Shown: positions 23,395-35,317, counted from the stretch's first letter. The stretch is DNA of 64,000 nucleotides from Euphorbia lathyris (GCF_963576675.1 NC_088910.1:102452807-102516806), one strand, 5' to 3'. Translations and numbers: made by a program. The notes: generated from the letters alone by a model not told the origin.

Positions 23395-25230
23395 ATACCT
23401 ATGGCTTCTCTCAGTATACTGAACTGCTCACGAGCCAGTGGCTTTGTGAAGATATCGGCAAGCTGCTCATCTGTTGGGACATAGGTCAGCTTGATCTCAC
23501 CCTTGAGTACATGGTCTCTGATAAAGTGATGCCTTATGCTGACATGCTTCATCCTGCTATGCTGGATTGGATTCTTTGATAAGTCAATGGCACTTTTGTT
23601 GTCACATTTGACTTCAATCGTTTCAGTGTTAACTCCATAATCATCCAGCTGTTGCTTGATCTAGAGGACTTGGGCAACACAGCTTCCAATAGTAATGTAC
23701 TCAGCTTCAGTGGTTGACAGGGCTACTGACGACTGCTTCTTATTGAACCAGGACACAAGACAGCTCCCGAGAAAATGACATCCTCCTGAGGTGCTTTTCC
23801 GTTCCAGCTTGTCTCGTCCATAATCAGTGTCAGTGTATCCAAGGAGTGTGAACTCATCAGTATTGGGATACCATAGACCTGTATTTACCGAGCCTTGCAA
23901 ATATCTAAGGATTCTTTTTACAGCTATGTAATGAGATTCCTTAGGGTTAGATTGATATCTTGCACGGTAACACACTGAGAACTGAATGTCTGGCCTACTT
24001 GCCGTCAGATAGAGTAGAGAGCCAATCATACATCGGTACAATTTGCTGTCTACTGACTTACCATTTTCGTCAGCACAGAGGATAGTATCAATGCCCATTG
24101 GGGTAGATATTGACTTACAGTTGTCCATCTCATACTTCTTTAATATCTCCTTTGCATACTTAGTCTGACTGATGAATATGCCATTCTTGCCTTGTTGAAG
24201 TCCAAGGAAGAAGTTGAGTTCTCCCATCATTGACATTTCAAACTCAGTTTGCATCCGCTTGCTAAATTTCTTGCACATAGACTCATTAGTAGCACCAAAT
24301 ATGATGTCATCAACATAAATTTGTGCTAGCAGGGTATCTTTACCTTTTCTCTTTATGAATAAGGTTGTATCAGCTTTTCCCCTGACATAATTTCTAGTCA
24401 GTAGAAAGCTTGTTAGTCTTTCATACCAAGCACGTGGTGCTTCCTTCAGACCATACAGAGCCTTTTTGAGCTTATAAACGTGGTTTGGGAACTTAGGATA
24501 CTCAAACCCTAGAGGCTGATTAACATAGACCTCCTCATTTATAGCTCCATTTAGAAATGCACTCTTGACATACATTTAAAACAATTTAAATTTCATAAAG
24601 CTAGCATAAGCACACAATATTCTAATAGCTTCTAGCCTTGCCACTGGGGCAAAGGTCACACCGTAGTCAATACCTTCCTGCTGATTGTATCCTTGAGCTA
24701 CGAGTCTGACTTTGTTCCTGACTATGTTCCCTTATTCATCTAGCTTGTTGCAGAAGACCCATCTTGTTCTTATAGTCTTCTGGCTTTTCGGATTTGGCAC
24801 TAGATCCCATACTTCATTCCTTCTGAATTGGTCAAGCTCCTCTTGCATTGCACCCATCCAGAACTCATCATTCTCAGCTTCTGAAAGTTCTTTGGTTCAA
24901 GAACTGAGATGAAGGCTACGTTGCTGAGGTATCTCCTAAGTTGATTTCTTGTCATCAGGGTGTTCTCAGCAGCATCGAGGATGTTGCTTTCAGAATGTCC
25001 TCTTGGGATTCTGATTTCTCTCGGCAGCGTAATGTCTTCAGTGGGTTGTGTTTCAACAATCTCTGCAGGTTTAGATTGGTCAATGAAAATGATTTGAGTT
25101 TCGTTTTTACCTTTAGTCAGTCCTTGAGAAGTGACTCTGTGGTTGTACTCAGGTCAGCAGGTGCTGTGCTGGGATCATCTTCAGTTGTCTGATTGACCTT
25201 CTCTGTAGGGTTAGTTTCATCGAACTCAAT
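23395..25230 (-). pseudogene. Sirevirus reverse transcriptase and RNase H
   Basis: Reading minus: the start of the RT domain (about 24900-24580, WVFCNKLDE and a VRLVAQGYNQ block), [18 protein letters not shown] from 24575, the [19 protein letters not shown] block, and the catalytic [10 protein letters not shown] at about 24325. RNase H follows with [11 protein letters not shown] (about 23825; normally D-A-D-Y) and STTEAEYI (about 23700), and the last part runs from a TAG at 23661 down to about 23395. In-frame stops at about 24577, 24733 and 23661 break the frame. 25230-24900 is the variable linker before RT. Confidence 0.9.
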
Positions 25231-25709
25231 ATGAATAGACTCTTCTAAGACCTGAGTTCGTTTATTGAAAATTCTATATGCTTTGTTGTTTGTTGAGTAG
25301 CCTAAAAAGATAGCTTCATCAGCTTTTAAATCAAACTTAGCAAGGTTGTCCTTAGTATTTAGAATAAAACATTTAAAACCAAAGACACGAAAATATCCTA
25401 TGTTAGGTTTTCATCCTTTCAGTAGAAGTGGCGACTGTTGAGTGTATGACTGCCAAGGAAAACCTCATACCACCCAAGCTCAACGGTTGGACTGGTCCGA
25501 AGAGATCCAAGTGTAGTAACTCTAATGGACGCTTGGTTGAGACTATATTTTTACTTTGAAAAGATTTCTTAGTTTGTTTTCCAAACTGACAAGCATTGCA
25601 TAATCGATCCTTTTCAAACTTAAGTTTGGGCAGTCCCTCAACTAATGGCTTTCTTGCTAATTTGGCCAGGAGGTCCATGCTTACATGACCAAGTCTCTTG
25701 TGCCATAGC
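25231..25709 (-). pseudogene. Sirevirus integrase, catalytic core deleted
   Basis: The N-terminal zinc region (GAG-pre-integrase, CNACQFGKQTKKSF near 25580) runs to HLDLFGPVQPLSLGG, where the catalytic core should start. The sequence then jumps, at about 25415-25450, to the C-terminal side of integrase (FGFKCFILN and FLGYSTNN blocks, 25400-25250). Most of the D,D-35-E core is missing. The junction carries a short patch matching the element's own extra ORF at 9328-9355, and the frame is lost across it. A TAG at 25707-25709 separates this part from protease. Confidence 0.85.
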
Positions 25710-26197
25710 TAGGAATTTTCTTCCTTTGACACTAAGCATATATTCTTTGAAAACTTCTTTTCCAAATTCAGTATAAAGACATTGTCAACACGAGGGGCAG
25801 TTAAAATCAATTCATTTGTTTTGCCCTCGAGTATTTTACATCCAGATGCATCAAATATAACTTTCTTACCACTGTCACACAGCTGAGCTACGCTCAGTAG
25901 GTTATATTCAAGTCCTCTGACTAGGAAGACTGACTCAATAGTAGGATTGCCACCAACGGTTCCTGAACCTACTATCTTACCCTTTTTGTTGTCTCCAAAA
26001 CTTACACTTCCTCCATGTTTATGCACGAGTGTGATGAATTGAGTTTCATCACCAGTCATATTCCTTGAGCATGCGCTGTCAATGTACCATAACTTTGACT
26101 TCTCAGCACACCTCAGGCCAACCTGCAATACACTAGTTACTTTTAGGTACCCAAAGCTTTTTGGGTCCTTGTTTGTTAGGCTCAGCAGGTGATACAT
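25710..26197 (-). pseudogene. Sirevirus aspartic protease
   Basis: The frame holds WYIDSACSRNMTGDETQF at about 26040-26090, then FGDNKKGKIVGSGTV and a YNLLSVAQLCD block. Copia proteases normally have D-S-G and H-M-T-G; here the Gly is Ala and the His is Asn, so activity is doubtful. The domain would cut the polyprotein into its parts. Confidence 0.88.
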
Positions 26198-27874
26198 TAT
26201 ATTTTACTCGGTGGCAACACACCTTTGTAGTGTGGCTATTCTTGCCACAAAAGTCACAGTTGACCTTTTGTTGGCGAATCCATTTCCGTTGACCAGCACC
26301 TGAGTGTTGATCATGGTGACACACTTTTGTTATGTGTCCTTTCTTCCCACAAAAGCCACATTGGACATTTTGCTGGGGATTCCATCTTCGCTTACCAGTA
26401 CCTGAGTATTAAGCATAATGATGGGGATTTCTTTGATTCAGAACCCCGAGTTGGTTCTGAATAGATGTGATGTCCTTTTCAGTTTCTTTGAATCTAATTG
26501 GACCTCAGTGACAAACCTATGCATGATCTTTAGATTTTCATCCTGCCTGGTATTGTCCTAGAGAAGATGTCGAAGGTCACTAAGCTTGACCTCCTCTATC
26601 TCATCACGTCGCCTACTGAGTGCTTTTACTTTCTTGTTACATTTTTTAACAAGTGTGTAAATATCACTCAGGGCATTTATCATTTCATTTCTGAGCAAAG
26701 GTAGGGATGTTACCTCAGTAGATTGTTCCTCATTGTCTAAAACACATGAGGGGTCAGCTTGCTCAGAAGGACAGGGCTCAGCAAACTCATCTGCTATGAA
26801 GCAGATGTTTGCTGACTCAGTGGCACCAGCTCCTGATGATGATGATTTATCACTATCGTTCCAGGTGGCCACCATTGCATTTCTGCTGCTCTTCTTGTCC
26901 TTCTTCAAGGTAGGACAACTTGACTTGATATGGTCAGTTTGATGACATTCAAAGCATGTGATGGGCTTTGAGCTTTCTTTCTTGTATCTGATGTCGCTTG
27001 ACTCAGCTTTATATTTGTCATTCTTCTTGAACAGCTTCTTGCTGTATTTGTCATTCTTGCAGAACAGTCTCTTCATCTTCCTGGTGAACATGGCCATTTC
27101 TTCATCATCCGATAAGTCACCATCGGTAGAGTCAGTTTTCATGATAAGAGATTTTTGCTTCTTGTCTTCAGACTTTTCCTTCACCTCAAAGTTCTTTATT
27201 GAGATCTCGTGGGTCAGCAGAGATCCAATGAGCTCATCATACTTGTAGGTGGTCAAGTCCTGAGCTTCCTCAACAGCAATTTTCTTTGCTTGCCATCTTT
27301 AGGGAAGACTCCTTAGTATCTTCTTCACTTGTTCCTCCTCAGTGAAGTTCTTACCGAGTCTCTTGAGCTCATTGATTATGGTGGTGAATCTTGAGTTCAT
27401 CTCAGAGATGCCTTCACCATTGTTCATCTCAAGCAGCTCGTACAACCGTATATGTTGGTTCACCTTGGACTCATTGACCTTGCTGGTTCCTTCGTAGGTG
27501 ACCTCTAGCTTCTTCCAAATTTCTTATGCTGACTCACAACCTGAAATCTTATTGTACTCTGCAGCATCTAGAGCACAGTGAAGCATGTTTATAGCCGAGG
27601 CATGATTTTTCAATTTTTTAAGGTCATCCTCTGACCACTTAGCCTCTTCCTTAACGACCTTTGCGCCGTCAACAGTTTCATAGGGAACAAATGGGCCTTG
27701 GACTATAGATAGCAATGCACTCATATTTGTTGCCTGAATGGAATTTTTCACCCTGTTCTTCCAAAAGGTATAGTTAGACCTAAAGAATAGTGGAGGCCTA
27801 GAGATGGATAGTCCCTTAGGGAGTATCTGAGTTGTCTGATTTCCAGGGAGGAAACGAGTGCTGTTTTCAGCCAT
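26198..27874 (-). pseudogene. Sirevirus gag with three zinc knuckles
   Basis: The likely start is ATG at 27874-27872 (MAENSTRFLPG). A UBN2-type copia gag domain runs to about 27260, with stops at 27524 and near 27299. TTYKYDELIGSLLTHEISI follows, typical of Sireviruses. A first zinc knuckle, CFECHQTDHIKSSC, is near 26925-26970. Two more, CGFCGKKGHITKVC (about 26320-26362) and CDFCGKNSHTTKVC (about 26210-26252), lie on a tandem duplication of roughly 110 bp. All follow C-X2-C-X4-H-X4-C. Gag binds the RNA and forms the particle. Confidence 0.88.
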
Positions 27875-27921
27875 TATAAGGATCAGCTCAATAGTTATAT
27901 CTTGTACACTGAGCTGGTTAA

Positions 27922-27933
27922 GCTTTGATACCA
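27922..27933 (-). promoter_or_regulatory. Sirevirus primer-binding site (initiator tRNA-Met)
   Basis: On the minus strand TGGTATCAAAGC lies 2 bases after the 5' LTR end. It complements the 3' end of initiator tRNA-Met with one mismatch (usual TGGTATCAGAGC). Confidence 0.9.
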
Positions 27934-27935
27934 CT

Positions 27936-29273
27936 TGTTGGTCCCATGTAACGTGATAAAGTTAATTCCAAAGGGGGGTTAGGAACTATTTAAAATTTTC
28001 ACGTAAGGCTGACTTATATTTTTATCAAAGACTTTTGCTAAGTCTTTTAGCACAGTGATACTGAGTAAGATTGGAGGCAGGCTTAGTCAACTGCTGACTA
28101 AAACTGCTTCTATCGTGAGTCAGTAGATAGCACTTAAGTCTATTCCTGAACTCAGCTCTCAGATCACTCAACTCAGCGTATGTTCTTTTTAGCGTTTTAC
28201 TAGGCAGTACACAACAAGCAATATATAAAGGAGTAAATGGTTAAAAATATGTTACTCAGCAGACTTATCCTGGTTCGGCCTTCTTGCCTACGTCCAGTCC
28301 CCGGAATCCTTCTGAGCTTTTATAATCCACTATTGAGCTCTTTAAAGGTAGAGTCCAAACCGTTTACAATAGCTACTAAGTATACAAGAGTACCTTCCTC
28401 TATTCTTCTACTCAATACTATATCTACTGCTGAGTGCTATAACCGAGCAACTCAGTTTCTCCTTTCTAATCTCTAGAAATGATAAAGTGTTTGTTCTAAC
28501 AAAATGAAGAACACTTTAGATGAATGAATCACTCTAGACTTTTACACAAAAATAAGAATTGGTGTAAGAATTTGCTTTGCTTTTCAAGACAGAACTTTGA
28601 GTTGGTATTTGGTCAGCGTTTCGACTTGATGAAGATCTGCATCGGATGAAGCATTTGAGAGGCCTATTTATAGTGTCATCTGAGGCACCGGTCATTTCGA
28701 ATTTCGAAATAACCGTTGGAGGGAAACGGCTTCCTGTCGCTTTCACTCGGTCAGTGCTCAGCGTCTTCGGCCAATAAGAACGTTGCATCTTCTGTCTTCG
28801 TCAGGGATCAATTGCTTTTGCTCAGGCTGGTCGGAGTGTCTCCACATTTTAGGAAAAGTCTTCCAGACAACTTTCTGTTCCGTCTGAACATTTCCTTAAG
28901 TGAAAATACTTTGTCTCCAAGTTGTTCAGGCCAGCTACTGACCTGACTTCCTTGTCGCATGACTCAGCAGCTTCGTCTTGAAGCAATTGAGAAGGCTTCT
29001 CGATCCTTCTCCCTGATGGGCTCCGTTTTGTTCTGCTGGGTCATGTGGCTTTCAACTGTTGACTTGGGCTTGACTTTCTCTTATGGGCTTTTGGGCCTTA
29101 AACTTTTAATGTCTTGATTCTTATAAATCAATTAACTCAACATTGAACAAACACATTAGTATTAATAAATCAAAGCATTTAAATTTAATGTGTTGGAATA
29201 TTTTATCATGGGAAATTAACTATACTTTAAATAATTTTGTCAAATCAAAATCATGTGTAAAGGTGTTTCAACA
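27936..29273 (-). repeat. Sirevirus 5' LTR
   Basis: 1338 bp, the partner of 6826-8163. The TATA box CTATAAATAGGC (minus) is at about 28664-28676. It drives the full-length transcript leftward. Confidence 0.92.
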
Positions 29274-29701
29274 ATGCCCAGTTCATCGAGCGACTCCTAG
29301 GGGTCCCCGAGGCACGATTTCAACCAGAATTTGATCCCGTTCAACCTACACACGCATATAAACTCCAAAAAACATTAGTCCAAATGCTAAATTGACCCAC
29401 CACTCGTTAGATTTGAGTAAAAACTCCGTTTGATGTGACCTTTTGTGGATCAATTAGCCAAAATAAATAAGGTGAAGTTCACGTGTGTGCTATTTTGGCA
29501 ATATTTTGCCTGAAAACAATCAGAAACGGATAGAAACTACAAAACTAAATAAAAAATGTGCTAAAACTAAATAACACGTACACATGCATAAAAGTGCGAG
29601 AAACGCTCGCTTATTAAACGAAAACTAATCAAAACTATCCTAAAAACTGTACCTAAAGATAGGGGTTTTCGACCCCTATTAGTGCCTTTTCTAAGGCATC
29701 A
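29274..29701 (-). mobile_element. Solo LTR B, right piece
   Basis: Continues 5717-6825 after removal of the Sirevirus. It ends ...aaggcatca on the plus strand, the inverted match to tgatgc at 5717. On the minus strand it is the U3 start. No gene inside. Confidence 0.6.
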
Positions 29702-30781
29702 GGGTGACCTCTAGGTTTAAGGTCTTTATGGAGGAGGCCATCTTGTGGAACCTTGCTAGGTAGTCACGCAGAGGGTCAATGCTCATTTGGCAGACATCGT
29801 GTAGATCAGTGCTAATTCTCCTACCCTTTACCGGTCTAAAAAAATGGCTACAAATAGGTCTTTCAAGTGCCTCAAAGTATTGATCGACCATGTCGATAGT
29901 TCCCTGTATCACTCTTATGATGTTCCTGTCAAAGTTGTAGGAAATATCTTACACATGACAGCGTCGTCCTGAGTGTATAGGTTCATCACACTAATGAAGG
30001 AAGCACAATGCTTATTAGGGTCTTCTAGCTCAATGTAGTGGGGTAGTCGAGGTGTTTTCCAATACGGGGGAATAGAGTGTCTATTACTCGTTCGGCCAAA
30101 GGATTATGAGAAGTTATTTGATAGCCTACCATACCTTTGAGGACTCGTTTATCTAGAAACCTCTATAGAACTTCAAAGGATTCATTCGTCATCGACCTAT
30201 CGGGCTCGCTTGCTATGTTACAATTTTTGGAAGCTTCTCTATTAGGAGTTTCCTTTGGCTTAGGTTCATCATTTACCTTTACATGTTCATCATCGACATT
30301 ATGGTTGGGCAAGTGAAATGGACTGATATCTCGCTTAATCAATGTGTGGGATTTTTCCCTGGTGAGATATTCCCATATCTAGTTGTGTTGCAACTCTAAT
30401 TGAGCCTCCCTTAATTCATTGTGGGACTCTTGTAAATTTTGTAGGACGGATGCGAATGTCGTATTAGGGTGTGCTTATTGACGCTGAAGAATATGGTTGT
30501 TGGTTTCATTGTCATCAGAGGGCATGGACCCTCCTTTACTGGCTGACAAGAAGTCATCGAAGCCAGGACCACTTTCAAGATGCTTACTAAAGCCTTATCA
30601 AGAACTTTGGGCTGGTGCTCCTATCATGTCGAGCGAGGACCTCTTACGAGAAGGTTTCTCAATTGGTCGAGCTAAGAGAATAGGCTTGAAGGTCGTTTAA
30701 GTAGCTTTTCACGCTCGCCGCACTAAATATTGGGTCTTGCCTAAGAGCTCGATCGTTGACTGGTTCTTCAGAGTTTGACAT
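29702..30781 (-). pseudogene. 5' part of a decayed Ty3/gypsy gag (minus strand)
   Basis: ATG at 30781-30779 starts MSNSEEPVNDRALRQDP, a gypsy-like gag N-terminus. After several stops the capsid region is readable at 29912-29702 (DLHDVCQMSIDPLRDYLARF). The C-terminal continuation is at 5716-5170, beyond solo LTR B. This is the oldest layer of the nest. Its pol and LTRs are not found in the window. Confidence 0.65.
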
Positions 30782-30984
30782 GTGATGTTAAAGTCAGTAT
30801 GAGTGTTCGAAAAATATTGTAAAGGAATGTAAAATTTGTCCCAAAATGAGAGAGAATTGTCTTTTTTTAAAGGACGTTCCAAATGGTGAGATTACCTTAC
30901 TATCTTTGGATGAGGCGGTGCTCCTAGGTCCACAAAAATATAGGCCACTTCGACAGGCACTTCGAGAGTCTCAAATCCATTTAG
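30782..30984 (-). other. Leader of the old gypsy gag
   Basis: About 200 bases upstream of the minus-strand gag start. No LTR end or PBS can be fixed. gtttg at 30985-30989 is the TSD of Athila 2. Confidence 0.4.
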
Positions 30985-30989
30985 GTTTG

Positions 30990-32246
30990 TGTTAGGCATG
31001 AAAATGACTACAATTAAACATACTATTTGTGATGAATTAAGGGTGTTTTAGGCGTAATATTACTTAAAAGAAGGACTTATAAGTGTTTTATGCAGATTTG
31101 AAAAGATTAAGTCAAAAAGGCTGTTAAGCAGCCTGTTTTGCAGCAGCCATGAGGAGACGTGCAACCTTTGATCCAGCGGTTAAATGTTGTGTGCTTGATG
31201 ACGGATGGCGACATGACAAGCAGCAGGAGCGGCAGGAAGGAGTGGCAGGAAAGAGCGGCTAAACTAACATGATGACAAGAGTGATCGACCCTTGAGTGTT
31301 CAAGGGTCAAAATATTTGAACCACTTTTAGTAATCCAATATCAGTTGAACAATCTTTCTGTTTTGTAATATATTATGAATATTTTGTGTACCAATCCCTT
31401 TTTTCCTCCTATTTATAGATGTAGTGGACGAAAAGTTAGGGGTACCTTTTTGATAGCAGAAGATAGAAGTTTTTGTGAACAATAGTAGAGAGATAAGCTC
31501 TCTAAGAAGATTATGACTCCATTAATGGAGTCCTGTGGATGCAACTTAGGCTGTTCACTCTTTAGTATGAGTGAGTAGTCCTTTTCAACGGATCCGGCCA
31601 GTTAAGGCCTATTATGTAAGTCTTCTATTTTCTTATTTATGAATGAATGTTGATATATTATGATGTGTTTGATAAAGCTTTCACTCCATTACGGTATGCA
31701 TGTATGTTAGTGTTAGATGAATGATAGGGAACTGCTTTCATCTTCACGGATCTATTTATCAAACGTCCAACCCTGAAGCAGGAATGTTAGGAGGTTGTAT
31801 CAAGGGTTTTCTTCATAGAAATGTTGTTTCGATCGTAATGCAAGAAAGAACCAAACTTAGGGATGCTTACGGTTGTAGTATATCTTAGAATCTTAAGAAC
31901 ACACGAGAGTTGACTTAAGTGAGCATTAAAGCAGAAACCTTGACTTCACTTTGCGTCATTCATGAATAAATAGGATGTTTAGAGACTGAAAGTAACAGGT
32001 TCCGTTGTGGCCTAGCCTGTTCCACCTTTTATCATTATCAAAAACTCTTTTCAATACACTGAATCATTCACATAGTTACCACTTCACAATATTTCTCAAG
32101 ATTAAGAATTCACACATCACAAACACTCTGTTCTGTAAGGATTTTCTAGTAAAGTTTGATCATCAATCCCTATGGAGACGATACTCTATTTATCACTTTA
32201 TTACTTGTATCCAGTGCACTTGCTAGAGTCTGTTCAAAGGACAACA
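30990..32246 (+). repeat. Athila 2 5' LTR
   Basis: 1257 bp, TGTTAGG...GGACAACA, a few per cent different from its partner at 45235-46491 and clearly diverged from the Athila 1 LTRs, with the same 3' motif block. Confidence 0.95.
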
Positions 32247-32252
32247 AGTTTT

Positions 32253-32270
32253 TGGCGCCGTTGCTAGGGA
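32253..32270 (+). promoter_or_regulatory. Athila 2 primer-binding site
   Basis: TGGCGCCGTTGCTAGGGA; two mismatches to the tRNA-Asp complement that is perfect in Athila 1. Confidence 0.85.
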
Positions 32271-32473
32271 TTGAAAGCAACAAAGTTTATCTGAAAATTT
32301 CTGTGAAATAAGGTGTTTTTAATCTGTTTGTTATATAGTGCAGCCAGAAACAGTTTTTCTTACTATCTATGCGCAGAGCTGGACCACCGGTTTTTCCTAT
32401 CGATCTTGAGTTAGAGAGAACGTGTAGACGAAACCAAGTGGGAGCTCGACGAGCAAGACAAAGAGAAAGAAGG

Positions 32474-33720
32474 ATGGCTGGAAGAATACCAGAACAACCA
32501 GTTCAACCTCCTCCTGAAGAAGAAGGAGAGAACAACAATCCACCAGTCATGAGAATCAGAGATTACTCCAGACCTACCATGGAAGGACACTCGTCGTGTA
32601 TTGTGTTGCCTAACGAAGGGAACAACATGTTCGAAGTAAAAGCATCCATGATACAGATGTTGCAAGCTGCCGTGCAATTCAATGGATACCAGTCGGAAGA
32701 TCCAAATGGACATATCCAGGAGTTTATTACGTTGTGCAACACTTTTCGATCAAACCGAGGAGTCTCCGATGATGTGATTAGGCTGAAGCTGTTTCCGTTT
32801 TATCTCAAAGATAAAGCAAAAAACTGGCTAAAGAACCTATAGCCAGGGACCATAGCAACATGGCAGGACATGGCCAGTGCTTTTCTAATGAAATACTTTC
32901 CACCTAGACAGGCCATCAAACTCAGAAATGAGGTGTCCCGTTTCATGCAAGAAGAGGATGAATCCTTGGCCGAGGCATGGGAAAGGTACAAAGAGCTGTT
33001 AAGGAGGGTACCAAATCATGGCATCCCATGTGGATGCAAGTGCAGAATTTTTACAATGGAGTCACCAACACGTACAAAATCCAGATTGAATCCATTGCGA
33101 ATGGTAACCCCGAGGATCTTGAACCACAAGCTTTGTATGACCTCATTGAAAAGGTGGTAAGCACAAGTTATAATTGGCACTCATCTAGGAGTGAAGGAAA
33201 AAGAACAGTAGATGGTGACATGGTTTCAAAGCTGACGACCTAAGTGGAACAGCTTGCTAGGCAGATCAGCAAGATCAATGTCTCATCCATTCATAGTGAA
33301 CCACTATTTAATGATGTCTGTGACTTTTGTGGAGGGCCTCACTTCAACATCAACTGTCCTGGAGTTAAGCAAGGAAAAGGTGAGCAGGAACAATGTGATT
33401 ATGCTCGATACAATCAACGGAACCCACCAAATACATACTCCAGTACATACAATCCAGCTACAAGAAATCATCCAAATTTTTGATGGACTGGACAGCTAAA
33501 CCAGCAGGAGCAACCTAGATACCAGCAGCAACAAGGAGGACACTATCAGAGGAAGCTGCAACAGCACTACAAACAGCCTGTTCCACCCAAGGAGGATGTA
33601 GAACAGGACATGAAGACCATGATGATGTAATTTATGAAGCAGACACAGGCTTCCATCAAGAATTTGGAGACACAAGTACATCAACTGGCTGCTTCATCAT
33701 CAAAAGGAAAAGGGGTGATG
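32474..33720 (+). pseudogene. Athila 2 gag
   Basis: ATG at 32474 (MAGRIPEQPVQP) matches Athila 1 gag throughout. It is broken by TAG at 32840-32842 (CAG in Athila 1), a one-base deletion near 33027 that shifts the frame, TAA at 33241, TGA at 33481 and TAA near 33628. The zinc knuckle CDFCGGPHFNINCP is kept near 33325. Confidence 0.9.
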
Positions 33721-34216
33721 CCGAGTAATACCGAACCAAACCCTAAAGGAGATGTCATGGCTATCACCCTACGATCTGGTAAGGAAACTAATCCTCCTTT
33801 GATGACTAATAAGAGTGCTGAGTGTGCAGGTAGTTCCGGAGTTAATGAGAAGAGACATGAACAGACTGTTCTTGACCAAGAGAAGCCAGTCGAGACAGGT
33901 ATTACATCTGACAACGATCAGAAGGAACCAGGGAAGAAGTACTATCCACCTCCTCCCTATGTACCACCTGTACCATATCCGGTGAGGTTAGTGAATAAGA
34001 AGCTTGAAGAGCAAAATTCAAAAGTGCTAGACACCTTGAGGAAGTTGCATATCAACATTCCCTTCCTAGAAGCACTTGCATAGATGCCCACATATGCAAA
34101 ATTCTTGAAAGATATCTTGTCCAATAAAAAGAAATTGGAGAACATTTCGATGATCCAACTAAACAGGGACTGCTCTTCAATCTTACAAAACAAGCAGCAG
34201 CTTCCGAAAAAGCTAA
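33721..34216 (+). pseudogene. Athila 2 gag-protease linker, cut by an insertion
   Basis: Continues the gag frame to a TAG at 34081-34083 (CTG in Athila 1). Homology to Athila 1 stops after aaaaagctaa at 34216 and resumes at 41046 with aggatccaagg, so about 6.8 kb of foreign DNA lies between. Confidence 0.88.
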
Positions 34217-34240
34217 TGTAATTGTCCCTAACTATTAAGG

Positions 34241-35317
34241 CCAATAGAGCGGCTTATTTCTCCATGATCAACGATGGCCTTTATAGAAAATCTTTTAGCC
34301 ACCCTTGGTTAAAGTGCATTCTGCCGGAAGAGGGACAACAAGTCCTCAAGGAGCTACATGAGGGATCATGTGGGGCCCATGAAGCATCCGCCACCATTTT
34401 GAAGAAATCCAGGTTAGCAGGTTTCTACTGGCCCACGGCCGAACTGGATGCACAAAAATTGGTAGAATCTTGTCATAATTGCCAGATTCATGCGAATGAA
34501 TCACATACTGCCAAACATCTCTAGAGGCCCATCGTAGAAGGACGGCCATTCGCCCTCTGGGGAATAGACATCGTCGGACCATTCCCTCCAACTCGCCGAC
34601 AGCGGAAGTATGTGGTAGTGGCAGTGGATCATTTCACCAAGTGGGTAGAAGCCGAAGTTGTCTCCTCCATCACTGCAGAACGAATGGTGGAATTCGTCAA
34701 GGACAACATCGTAGGAAGATACGGTGTTCCACATACCATCATCACCGATAATGGAACACAGCTCAACTGTAGCGAGTTCAAAACTTTCTGTGAAGAGTTG
34801 GGCATTCTGAACAGATTTCCCTCCGTTTATTATCCCCAGTTCAACGGAATGACTGAAGTCACGAATCGGACGATCGTAAAAGGGATAAAGAAGCGATTAG
34901 GAGAGCATGATAAGAAGTGGGCGGATCAGCTGACAAGCGTTTTATGGGCTTATCGTACCACCCCCAGGACGGCCACAGGAGAAACACCATTCGCCCTCTC
35001 TCATGGTGTAGATGCTGTGATCCCGGTCGAAATACAGGTCCCAAGCGATAGAGTGGCCTTTTATTGTGAGGAGGACAACGGCAAAAGGCTAAGAGAAAGT
35101 CTAGATTAGGTAGGAGATCGAAGAGACCAAGCCTATGTACGCATGGCAGCGTATAAACAACGGATCGCCGCTTACCATGATAAAAATGCCAAGCTTGTGG
35201 ATCTAAATGTGGGTGATCTTGTGCTCCGAAAGGCTGACAAAATCCAGTCTCGAGAAGGCAAGGGCAAGTTAGGGCTCAACTGGACGGGTCCGTATCAGAT
35301 AGTGGAAAAGGTTGGCA
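34241..35317 (+). pseudogene. Tat-type integrase fragment
   Basis: Similar to 57960-59040 of the Tat element. It has the zinc region (HEGSCGAHEASAT and CHNCQIHANES, about 34346-34500) and the core with WGIDIVGPFP (about 34558), IITDNGTQLNCS (about 34740) and MTEVTNRTIVKGIKKRL (about 34848), so all three D, D, E residues are present. The C-terminal YKQRIAAYHDKNAK stretch is at about 35150. Stops at 34522 and 35107 break it. Confidence 0.88.

Larger units (their letters stand above)
6826..29273 (-). mobile_element. Ty1/copia LTR retrotransposon, Sirevirus type, nested
   Basis: Long direct repeats at 6826-8163 and 27936-29273, each 1338 bp and each beginning tgttggtccc and ending gtttcaaca, bound the element. 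The 4 of 5 matching flanking bases (atgca against atgcc) are the likely TSD. The reading direction is minus: PBS at 27922-27933, gag about 27874-26200, protease and integrase about 26197-25230, RT and RNase H about 25000-23395, a long extra ORF, then PPTs at 8164-8270. Without the 11.7-kb Athila insertion it would be about 10.8 kb. The extra 3' ORF, DELIGS-type gag and repeated PPTs point to the Sirevirus lineage. All frames carry stops, and the integrase core is deleted. Confidence 0.92.
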
